NCBI RefSeq assembly: GCF_900660445.2
Contig: NZ_LR214938.2
Span: forward strand, 1-64,000
From: Metamycoplasma salivarium
GTDB lineage: Bacteria > Bacillota_I > Bacilli_A > Mycoplasmatales > Metamycoplasmataceae
Reading direction: 5' to 3'
Length of the DNA: 64,000 nucleotides
Shown here: positions 54,946 through 64,000 of the stretch, piece by piece
Numbering within the stretch: the first letter of the stretch is position 1
Layout: each line of letters opens with the position of its first letter
Notes under the pieces: generated by a model
What the model was told of the DNA's origin: nothing
The model's input: the letters and a program-made list of their open reading frames with translations, nothing else
The model's database searches: none
Position numbers and translations under genes: made by a program

Positions 54946-55551
54946 ATGTTAATTTACAAATATGGAAAAATAATGCATGTTAATACAAATTATTTAATTT
55001 TAGATCACAATGGAGAAGGTGAACTAATTTATGTACCTAATATAGAAAGATTTAAAAAAGATGAGGTTAGAAAAATCTTTATTTCACATATTCAAAATGA
55101 ATATAACAATACAACATATGGATTTGATAATTTTAAGGAATTAGTAATTTTTGAGGATTTAATTTCTTTACAAGGAATCGGACCAAAAATTGCTATTTCT
55201 ATTTTAAACGAAGGTTGAGAAAAAATTATTGCTATGGTTGCAAATGAAGATAAAGAAGCGTTACAAGAAATTAATTATGTTAGTGGAAAAATTGCAAATA
55301 ATATTATTTTTAATTTCAAAGATAAATATGCAAAATTTTTAGAAAAATTAGAAGGTTTTGAAACTTATAAAATGAAGAAAGTTACAAATAATTTTGTTAC
55401 ACAATTTGAGGATACTATGAAAATGCTTGGATTTAAAAATCCACAAATTCAATATGCTTTAGATAAAATGGAGATTAATGAAAACATTGAAAAATGTGTT
55501 GAAGATGCAATTAAACTAATTAGTCAAAACCAAAATGAAATCAGAATTTAG
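54946..55551 (+). CDS. ruvA: Holliday junction helicase subunit RuvA
   Basis: A 201-residue RuvA. The N-terminal OB domain (MLIYKYGKIMHVNTNYLILD) is followed by tandem HhH (ISLQGIGPKIAISILNEG) and a C-terminal domain that contacts RuvB. It is divergent in sequence, as in other mycoplasmas. AAAGGAAG lies upstream. Overlaps ruvB by 17 bp. Preceded by a three-unit TTTCWCA operator. Confidence 0.93.
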
Positions 55552-56506
55552 AGTTCATACTTTTCAAGATTTTATTGGCCAAGAAAAGATTAAAGAAACA
55601 TTAAAAATTATGATTTCTGCATCTTCACAGCTACATAAACCAATCGATCATATTTTATTTTATGGGCCACCAGGTCTTGGAAAAACAAGTTTAGCTAAAA
55701 TAATTGCCTTTGAAACAAATAGAAACATAATTTATGCACAAGGACCTTTGCTTGAGAAAAAAAGCGATCTTTTAACATTACTTTCATCAATTAAAGAAAA
55801 CGATATTGTTTTTATTGATGAAATACATAGCATTAATAAAAACATTGAAGAGCTTTTATATTCAGCTTTAGAAGATGGGGTTGTTGATGTAGCGATTGGT
55901 GTTAGCGGTGATAAGAAAATTATGAGAATGAAATTAAATAAATTTTCATTAATAGGAGCAACAACAAAATTTAATTTAATTTCAAAGCCTTTAAAAGATC
56001 GATTTGGATTTATTGGAAAATTGGTTAATTATCGTGATGATGAAATAACAAAAATTGTTGAAAATTCAGCATTAAGAAATAAAATCAAAATTTCAAATGA
56101 ATGTATTAAAGAGATTGCTGAACATTCAAGGCAAACACCAAGAATTGCAAATAATTTGCTAAAAAGAACATATGATTTTGCTTTGTATGAAAATCTAAAA
56201 GAAATTAATATAGAAATAGTTAAAAAGACATTTGATTTTTTAGGTATTTACAAATTTGGATTATTTAATTCACAAATAGAATATTTAAAAGCTTTACACA
56301 ATGTTTTTAATGATTCATATGGTTCACTTGATACAATTGGAACTATTACAAAAGATGATCGATACACTATAATGAATGAAATAGAACCTGCTCTTTTATA
56401 TTATAAATTGATTGAAAAAACCGCACGAGGGAGAAAAATTACGCCAATTGGTATTAACTATTTAATTAATTATGTGGATAGTTCAAAAGGTTTAATTGAA
56501 AAATAA
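55535..56506 (+). CDS. ruvB: Holliday junction helicase subunit RuvB
   Basis: A 323-residue AAA+ motor. Walker A is GPPGLGKTS (44-52) and Walker B is FIDEIHSI. The sensor segment is IGATTKFNLISKPLKDRFG, and the C-terminal winged helix includes ARGRKITPIG. Confidence 0.96.
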   Translation: MKSEFRVHTFQDFIGQEKIKETLKIMISASSQLHKPIDHILFYGPPGLGKTSLAKIIAFETNRNIIYAQGPLLEKKSDLLTLLSSIKENDIVFIDEIHSINKNIEELLYSALEDGVVDVAIGVSGDKKIMRMKLNKFSLIGATTKFNLISKPLKDRFGFIGKLVNYRDDEITKIVENSALRNKIKISNECIKEIAEHSRQTPRIANNLLKRTYDFALYENLKEINIEIVKKTFDFLGIYKFGLFNSQIEYLKALHNVFNDSYGSLDTIGTITKDDRYTIMNEIEPALLYYKLIEKTARGRKITPIGINYLINYVDSSKGLIEK

Positions 56507-56540
56507 TATTTTTAATGCTTTTGTAACAAAATAAATATAT

Positions 56541-56546
56541 TATAAT
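56541..56546 (+). promoter_or_regulatory. -10 element of leaderless secDF
   Basis: TATAAT ends 10 bp before the secDF ATG. There is no Shine-Dalgarno. Confidence 0.5.
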
Positions 56547-56556
56547 AGTAACTATT

Positions 56557-59184
56557 ATGGAAAAAGCAAGGACTACAAACACTAAAATTCGTTGATTTAT
56601 TAACATATTTTTAATCATTGTTATGTTATTAACAACTATTTTTGTATCCATTTTTTACCTAAAACCGCAATTAAAAACCGAATCTAGCACAAGAATTCAA
56701 GGGACAAATACTACTTTAAAAGTTAATGAAACTTCAAATCAAAATTTAGCAAACAAAAATTTACCTTCCAAAAAAGAAATTTTGGAAAAAGTTAAAAGGT
56801 ATTTGCAAAATACTAACAATTCACTTTCAACTTATGACATTTCTTCAAATGGTAAGAATTTATTGTCAATTAAAAATTACAACGCTAAAACCGATGAAGA
56901 AAAAATTAATTTTATTAAGTCATTAATTAATAAACCTTATTTGACATTTACCGATAGTGATGGAAATCCAATCTTTTATCGTGGCAAATTTCAATCTAAA
57001 CTTGATCCTAATAGAAAAACTTTGCAAGATTTTCTAAATGGTGACCCCGCTGATTTTATGCCAGATTTAGTGCAAAATCCTGCAAGTGCAACTAATAATC
57101 AAGGTTATACTAATCGTGTATCTTTAAAATTCACTGAAGATGGGTGAAAAGAATACATTAAATATGGTACCGAAGCATATTATTTATATTTATATAGAGG
57201 CCTTGCGGCTTCAAATATGTATGCTTGACTAAACCTAAAAGAATTTATTCAAAAACACAAAAATGATGAAGGTTGAGATGGCAATCCCGTTAAGTTTGCA
57301 TATGCTGATGGTAGATTGGCACCTGAAGAAAAAAGCGATGGAAAAGATAAAAATAAAAAAAATGCACCAAAATATAAAATAAATCCTTATCTTAAAGAAA
57401 TTGCAAGAAACTATTTAATTGCATCAGGACATCCTCTATCATTTGTTCCATCAAATTCATCATTATCATCACACATTTTCTTACCTAATGAAAATAAAAA
57501 TGGTTATAGTGATGAACAAGTTGCTTCCGCAATTAATTATGCAATGTCTCCTTTTGAACTAACCGAAGAATATACATATTACATAACAACCTCATTTGCA
57601 GCTACTAATAAATATTTAATTGTATTAGGTGCATTATATGCTATGTTTGCTGTGTTCTTGCTTGTTAGATATAGATTTTTTGGTTTGATTGCAGCTATTT
57701 CTATCGCATTCTTTATAGTCATTGTTTTAACAACTTTTGTTACATTAGGAATTTTAATTACACCAATTATTGCTATTACTATTATTGTTGCATTGATTTT
57801 AGCATTTGATTTAATCCACAATTTCTTAGACAACATAAAACGTGATATACAAGAAGGTGGAAATGCTATTAAAGCAATTAATAAAAGTACAAAAACTTCA
57901 CTAATTACTTCGCTTGATGCAATAGTCTCATTAATTATTATGGCTATTTTTGCAACATATATAAGTGTTTCATATAGCAATGCGATAGGTGTTTCACTAT
58001 TTATTGTGATATTCTCATGCTTCTTTATTGCATCAATTCTCAATACTTTATTGTTGCATTCGTTTGCAAAGATTGAAACTTTTGATAAAGCTGCAAAATA
58101 TATTTTATGGTCCAATAAGTATTCTCAAGTTGCATATACAAAAGTCAATTTGATATCTAAAGCTAAATTCTTTTTAATTGGCTTTGCAATCTTTTTATTA
58201 ATTGTCATTATTGTTCCTACAAGTGTTGGTCTTGCATCCTCGCAAATGAAAAACGGAATAAATTTAAGTCCAGAATTAAAAGGCGGATTTGATTATTTCT
58301 TAAAACCAAATCTTTATTGAACTGAATCAGAAACGCAAAGCATTATTGATCAAATTAATTCAACATTGTCTACATCAACTAAAAACCTTACTATTTCTAA
58401 AGTATTATTTGGAACCGGAATTAAACAAAATTATGGTATTTTGATTAATTCACCTGTTGATATTATGGATCAACTTAATAACATTAAATCTAGTGTTAAT
58501 TCAACATCGCCACTATATTCACTATGACAAAATTCTAACATTATTAAAAATGAAATAATAGCAGGTGGATTATCGGCCGATATATCATTTAGTGCACTTA
58601 TTATTCTATGTTCATTATTAGTAGTTGGAATTTATCAAATGATTAGATATTCTTGAGTAACATTAGTGATTTTATTTGTTAAAGCTATAAGCATTATTGT
58701 GTTAACCTTAGGATTTTTATTAATCACTTATTCTCAATTAAATATCAATGTTTTAGATGCTTTAATATTAGCAAACGTCTTTGTTGCATATGATACTGCA
58801 ATTAATAATTCAATGCTAAATTTCGAACTTAAAAAAGATTTGAATACTAAAAACTTTGTTTACACTGATAGTAAACTTGAAGAAATATTTAAAAAACATA
58901 CTATTGATATGTTTTCAAGACAAATTGCTTTGCTTGCTATTGGAATAGTTTTAATTCCATTGATATTAACTTTAATGACTACAACCAATAAAACATTAGT
59001 TTTAACATTATCATATTCAATAATTTCATTATTCTTTGTAAATATGTTCTTAATTCCAATGATTAAATTAAGCATTTTTAAAGCAAAATATAGATTAAAA
59101 GCTAAAAGAATTGAAAATAAATATTGACAAAGCAAATCTGTTGAAGAACAAATGTTTATTGGCATAAATGACTATGCTATGTAG
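56557..59184 (+). CDS. secDF: SecDF protein-export membrane protein
   Basis: An 875-residue fusion of SecD and SecF, which use the membrane potential to pull exported proteins through SecYEG. One N-terminal anchor (residues 13-36) and a large outer domain of about 300 residues come first. Five segments then carry the SecD-like stretch (IAAISIAFFIVIVLTTFV), and a second half repeats the pattern (NVLDALILANVFVAYDTAINNS). The sequence is divergent; the two-half topology is the main evidence. Confidence 0.88.
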
Positions 59185-59197
59185 ATAGTCATTTTTT
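59167..59197 (+). terminator. Terminator overlapping the secDF stop
   Basis: AATGACTAT pairs with ATAGTCATT around a 9-nt loop that contains the TAG stop, then six T. Confidence 0.8.
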
Positions 59198-59209
59198 ATT
59201 GGAGGTAAA

Positions 59210-60484
59210 ATGTTAATAAATAAAATAAAAGGTACAAGAGATATTTTTGGAAAACAAGCCCAAATTTTTAACTATATAAAAGATAGATTTTTTGATTGTG
59301 CTAAAAAATATACTTATGAGTTTATTGAAACTCCAATAATAGAAAATGTGAATTTGTTTATTCACTCCGCTGGAGAAACTAGTGATATTGTTTCTAAGGA
59401 AATGTATGTTTTTAAAGACAATAATAACAATGAAATTGCATTAAGACCTGAAGCTACTGCGTCAACTATTAGATTTTATGTGGAAAATAAGATAAATAAT
59501 TTTTCAGGAGATGGTAAATTCTTCTATTTTGGCCCTATGTTTCGTTATGAACGCCCACAAAAAGGTAGATATAGACAATTTTACCAAGGTGGCATTGAAT
59601 TACTTGCTCCAAAAACTGATTTAAGTGATTTTGAAGTTATCAAACTAGCATATGATTTTTTAACTGATATAAAAATTTCAGATTTTATTTTGGAAATAAA
59701 CCATTTAGGTTCCTTTGAAAGTAGAAATAAATACATAAACCACCTAAAAAGATACTTTAAGCAATATGAAAATGAATTGTCTGATATTTCAAAAACAAGA
59801 ATTGAGAAAAATGTTCTTAGAATATTAGATGATAAGACTGAAAATGATAAAGATTTTGTTAAAAATGCTCCTAAACTCTGAGATTTTTTAACAGAGCAAG
59901 AAAAACTTGAATTTAATAATTTATTGCAATTACTTGATGAATTTAATATTAAATACAAAATAAACTACTATTTGGTTAGAGGTCTAGACTATTATAACGA
60001 TGTAGTTTTTGAATTTGTATCAACTTCTGATGCACTAGGTTCTAAATCAACTATTTTAGCTGGTGGAAGATATAATGGTATGGTTGAGCAATTTGGCGGA
60101 CCAAAAATCGATTCAATTGGGTTTGCATTTGGCGTTGATAGATTAATGGAAATCGTTGAATATAACATTGATAAATATCCTGAACTAAATAACCAAGTAG
60201 ATATTTTAATTGGCTATATGAATAATGCAGAAAAAGACATAATTTTAAAAGTTGCATATGATTTGCGAAAAAAATATTCTGTTATGTTAATTAATAGAAA
60301 AATCTCACTTAAAGATTTTTTTAAAAAACAATTTTTTTTAAAACCTAGATTTATTGTTTTTAAAGAATTAAATTCTAAACCAAATGAGATTAAAATAAAA
60401 AATAGTCAAAATGAAATTATCACAAAATATACCAATATTAATGATTTTGAAAAAGCAATCAAAGCCTTAGAAAAGGAAAAATAA
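59210..60484 (+). CDS. hisS: Histidine-tRNA ligase
   Basis: A 424-residue class II synthetase. It opens KIKGTRDIFG. Motif 2 is FRYERPQKGRYRQFYQ, the histidine motifs are LVRGLDYYNDVVFEF and AGGRYNGMVEQFGG, and motif 3 is GFAFGVDRL. TTGGAGGT precedes the ATG. The terminator just upstream leaves little room for a leader, and no T-box is seen. TAATG overlap with aspS. Confidence 0.97.
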
Positions 60485-62136
60485 TGAAAAAAACATATTG
60501 TGGACAATTAAACTTAAAAAATGTAGGGCAAAAAGTTGATTTGTATGGTTGAATTTCTAACAAGAGAAAATTCAAAAATCAAACTTTTGTTGATTTAAGA
60601 GATTCAACCGGAATTTGTCAACTAATATTTATTAATATTTCTGACCCTTCATTAACTAAAGAAAGCTGTATTTGAGTAAAAGGGCAAGTGAATAAAAGAC
60701 TTGAGGCTAACAAAGAATTAGCATCAGGAGAAATAGAAGTTTTAGTAGAAGATTACAAAATATTAAATACTGCTAAGCAAATTCCTTTTGAAATTAATAA
60801 ATACGATTCTGCAAATGAAGACTTAAGATTAGAATATCGTTTTTTAGACTTGCGTAATGAAAAAATGCTTGATAGACTAAGACTACGCCATAAATTATTC
60901 TTGAATTTAAGAAACTTTTTTGACAAAGAAGGTTTTGTTGAATTTGAAACTCCTATTTTATCAAAATCTACTCCAGAAGGTGCAAGAGATTACTTAGTCC
61001 CTACAAGAAGAAAAGGTAAATTTTTTGCTTTACCACAATCTCCACAATTATACAAACAATTATTAATGGCTTCAGGTGTAGAAAAATACTTCCAAATTGC
61101 AAGAGTGTTTAGAGATGAAGATTTAAGAAAAGATAGGCAACCAGAGTTTGTACAATTAGATGTTGAAATGTCTTTTGCAACAATGGAGGATGTTTTTGAA
61201 CTTTGCGAAAAAATGTGAAAAACTACTCTTGAACCCCTAGGATTTAAAGTTAAAACTCCTTTTCCACATATGAAATATTATGATGCATTAGCATATTATG
61301 GAACTGATAAACCTGATACTAGATTTGAATACTTAATTAGTGATATTTCAACAAATGTTAAGAGCAATTATAAATATGCAAAAGCTATCTTTTTTGATAA
61401 GAATGTTGATGAACATATTTCAGCAATTAATGAAATTTTTTCAAAAAACGCTGGTGAAAAACTTGAAATCGCAAATGTTAATTCACATGTTTTTCAAGAA
61501 TTAAAAAATATTAAAGAACTTGCAAAAATTGAAAATCCAACAATTTTTATTTCTTATGGTAATAATGAAGAAAATACATTGAAATCATTAGGAGCAATTA
61601 GAACTCATCTTAACTCAATATTTCAACTTGCAGATCCAAATAAAATGAATTTTTTATGAATTGTTGACTGACCTATGTTTGAATGAAATGAAATGGAAAA
61701 AAAATATGATGCTGCACACCATCCATTCACACAATTTGAAGAATCAACATTGAAATATCTAAAAACTGGTGAATTAGAAAAAGTTAGAGCAAAATCATAT
61801 GATAATGTTTTGAATGGTTTTGAATTAGCTTCAGGTTCAATTAGAATTTATGATCCAAAGGTTCAAGAAATGATGTTTGATGTTTTAAAAATTTCTAAAG
61901 CAGAACAAAAAAGTAAATTTGGTTTCTTTTTAAAAGCGTTTGATTATGGACTTCCTCCACATTGTGGAATTGGATTTGGCTTAGAGAGATTATTAATGAT
62001 TTTGACTAATTCAATGTCAATTAGAGATGTTATTGCATTTCCAAAAAATGCAAAAGGTATTGACTTAATGTCACAAGCACCTTCTGAAATTACAGAAGAT
62101 CAACTAAATGAATATGGATTGAAACTACAAAAATAA
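60484..62136 (+). CDS. aspS: Aspartate-tRNA ligase
   Basis: A 550-residue class II synthetase. The N-terminal OB anticodon domain ([20 protein letters not shown]) is followed by LEYRFLDLR, motif 2 [14 protein letters not shown], and motif 3 [13 protein letters not shown]. An insertion domain (about residues 280-390) is normal for bacteria. Coupled to hisS. Confidence 0.97.
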
Positions 62137-62148
62137 GTATTTTTACTT

Positions 62149-62154
62149 TATAAT
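62149..62154 (+). promoter_or_regulatory. -10 element upstream of secG
   Basis: TATAAT 29 bp before the secG ATG, followed by the Shine-Dalgarno AAAGGA. The -35 is not clear. Confidence 0.4.
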
Positions 62155-62183
62155 GGTATAGATAAGTTAAAGAAAGGATTAAT

Positions 62184-62435
62184 ATGAAAACAACTAGTGT
62201 TATATTAACGGCAATATTGATGATTGTTTCTTTTCTTATAATTTTTATTTCTTTACTTTTAGCCCCTGATTCAAATAGTTTTAGTGGTGCATTAGTTGGT
62301 AGTGGTGATTTGGATTTATTTAAGGTTTCTAAAGAAAGAGGAATTAAGAAACTTCTTAAATGATCAATGTATTCATTAGGCATATTACTTTTCATATTTT
62401 CAATAGTATTAAGAATTTCACTGCAAAAAGGTTAG
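62184..62435 (+). CDS. secG: Preprotein translocase subunit SecG
   Basis: An 83-residue protein with two membrane segments (about residues 5-27 and 58-76) and the SecG middle loop ALVGSGDLDLFKVSKERG with a following KKLLKW. AGAAAGGA lies upstream. The neighbouring rnr supports the call, since secG-rnr is a common order in Gram-positives and mollicutes. Confidence 0.85.
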
Positions 62436-62439
62436 TGAA

Positions 62440-64000
62440 ATGTCTTTTTATAAACACAACAAATATCGTGATAAAAAAATTTATAGTTTTGATGAAAACA
62501 AAATTTTAAATTTTATTATTAATTTAAAAAAAGCCAATTTTATAGAAATTGCAAAACATTTGAAAATTAAGCCTAATGAGAATAAACAATTAACTTTTTT
62601 ACTAAAAGAGTTAATAAGTAACAAAAAAATACAAATAAATAAGGATGATGAATATTATCCTATATTTTTTGTTCAAGAATTTACTGGTCCTATAACAATT
62701 ACTGCAAAACGTTTAGGTTTTCTTGATTTTGGAAGCGAAGAAGAGTTAAGGAGCGCTTTTGTTCCTCCATATATGTTAAAAGCTATTTTAGATCAGGATG
62801 TTGTTAAAGCAAATATTTATAGTTATGAACAAAATAATGAAACAAAATACTTTGGTGACATTACTGAAATTGTTTCGCATAGCGTTAAAACAATTATTGG
62901 TGAACTAATTAGGGTTAAAAATAGGATATATTTTAATGCATTTGATGAAAAAAATCAAGCGAACTTTTTAATTGAAGATTTAACTAAATTTTCACATCAA
63001 AACATTGAAAATAATCTTTATAAATTTAATATTTTAGATGACAAAAATTTAGATTCAATCAAGGTTACATTTAATTCTAAAGTTGCTTCAAAATCAGAAA
63101 AAGACTATGTTGTTAAAAAGATTCTTTCAGCTAATGAAGTTCAACAAAATTTTCCCAAAGAAGTAGTTGATGACGCATTAAAAATTCCTCAATTTGTTTC
63201 AAAGGAAGAAATTAAAAAACGAAGAAATTTAATTGATTTGCCAACTGTTACAATTGACGGATTAGACACTAAAGATTTTGATGATGCAATTTCATGCTAT
63301 AAAATTAATGACAATTACAAATTGTTTATACACATCGCTGATGTTTCATATTACGTAACCGAAGGTAGTGAGATTGATAAAGAGGCATTACTACGTGGTA
63401 CAAGTATATATTTACCAAATAAAGTGATTCCAATGTTGCCTTTTGAACTTTCAAATGGAATTTGTTCTCTAAATCCAAACGAGATTAGAAATTGCATTAC
63501 TTTAGAACTTGAAATTGATAAATTAGGAAATACTATTAAAAGTGATATATATGAAAGCGTAATAAAATCTAACTATAGATTAACATACAATGAAGTTAAT
63601 GATTTTTTAGATAATAAGATAAATTCACTTCCACAAGAAATCAAAGAAAATATTTTTCATGCTTATGAATTATCAAAAATCATTTTAAAATGCAAAGAAC
63701 AAGAAGGTTACATTGATTTTGAAATTGAAGAGCCAAAGCTTGTGATGGATAATTTAGATGTTATAGACATTGAAGTTTTAAAGGAAGGTAAAGCGGAAAA
63801 ATTAATTGAAGCTTTCATGGTTAAAGCTAATGAAACTGTTGCCACAATGATGGAAAAACACAATTTGCCTTCAATTTATCGCGTGCATGACAAACCAAGC
63901 GATGAAAAACTATTTGCTTTGCAAGAATTATTGTCATTTTCAAAATTAAATGTGAATGTTCCATTTGATGGTAATCCAAAATCTTTTGCTAATATGGTTC
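62440..64000 (+). CDS. rnr: Ribonuclease R, cut by the window edge
   Basis: A processive 3'-5' exoribonuclease; 520 codons are visible and the frame is open at the edge. An N-terminal winged-helix segment (NFIEIAKHLKIK) is followed by cold-shock domains. The RNB catalytic core includes TIDGLDTKDFDDAI (acidic metal ligands), HIADVSYYV, and SIYLPNKVIPMLP. It starts 4 bp after secG. Confidence 0.95.
   Translation, partial: MSFYKHNKYRDKKIYSFDENKILNFIINLKKANFIEIAKHLKIKPNENKQLTFLLKELISNKKIQINKDDEYYPIFFVQEFTGPITITAKRLGFLDFGSEEELRSAFVPPYMLKAILDQDVVKANIYSYEQNNETKYFGDITEIVSHSVKTIIGELIRVKNRIYFNAFDEKNQANFLIEDLTKFSHQNIENNLYKFNILDDKNLDSIKVTFNSKVASKSEKDYVVKKILSANEVQQNFPKEVVDDALKIPQFVSKEEIKKRRNLIDLPTVTIDGLDTKDFDDAISCYKINDNYKLFIHIADVSYYVTEGSEIDKEALLRGTSIYLPNKVIPMLPFELSNGICSLNPNEIRNCITLELEIDKLGNTIKSDIYESVIKSNYRLTYNEVNDFLDNKINSLPQEIKENIFHAYELSKIILKCKEQEGYIDFEIEEPKLVMDNLDVIDIEVLKEGKAEKLIEAFMVKANETVATMMEKHNLPSIYRVHDKPSDEKLFALQELLSFSKLNVNVPFDGNPKSFANMV

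Noticed and set aside
59185-59209. T-box leader before hisS or aspS
   Set aside because: Only 25 bp lie between the secDF stop and hisS, occupied by a terminator and the Shine-Dalgarno; no T-box sequence is present.

Overview
The window comes from a wall-less bacterium of the Mycoplasma type, probably the hominis group (Metamycoplasma/Mycoplasmopsis). The DNA is very AT-rich. TGA is read as tryptophan throughout: many conserved proteins are intact only if in-frame TGA codons are Trp, for example the family-typical terminal Trp of S14 and S8. Genes are small and tightly packed, often joined by TAATG stop/start overlaps. The genus call is an inference. No insertion sequence, prophage or CRISPR array was seen.

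Layout. 1-2.7 kb: DUF402 protein, lgt, trxB. 2.77-2.93 kb: tRNA-Tyr and tRNA-Gln. 3.0-5.5 kb: leuS. 5.5-5.8 kb: a small peptide with a double-glycine leader. 5.8-10.3 kb (minus strand): a PLP racemase-like enzyme, rpmE, phosphoketolase and engB. 10.4-26.8 kb: one continuous S10-spc-alpha ribosomal supercluster from rpsJ to rplQ plus rpmF, including secY, adk, map, infA and rpoA; rpmD is absent. Several of its proteins carry long Lys/Ala/Thr/Pro-rich tails. 26.8-27.5 kb: a gene-poor stretch with a candidate small RNA, short ORFs and two inverted repeats. 27.5-36.8 kb: the oppABCDF peptide importer. 36.8-43.2 kb: a membrane protein, tpiA, rnhC, a HAD phosphatase, and the deoD-deoA-deoC-upp salvage operon. 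43.2-44.4 kb: a divergent dprA and rnpB. 44.4-47.2 kb: the ECF vitamin transporter module. 47.2-56.5 kb: ligA, comEA-comEC, yebC, cdd, a hypothetical operon, a small HTH protein, ppa and ruvAB. 56.5-64 kb: secDF, hisS, aspS, secG and rnr, which runs off the edge.

Metabolic logic. Imported peptides feed growth. Nucleosides are split by DeoD, DeoA and Cdd, and the sugar phosphates are drained through DeoC, phosphoketolase and TpiA.

Most notable observation. The tandem operator CTTTCACAAATGTTTCTCA, built from direct repeats of TTTCWCA on an 11-bp period, occurs almost unchanged upstream of exactly four transcription units. These are the double-glycine peptide (5465), dprA (44047), comEA-comEC (51081) and ruvAB (54847). 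Two sites have two units and two have three. They sit 51-70 bp before the start codon and 25-29 bp upstream of a -10-like hexamer. I read this as a competence/recombination regulon in a mycoplasma, coupling DNA uptake and strand exchange to a secreted bacteriocin-like or pheromone-like peptide. The regulator and the exporter are not visible in this window.
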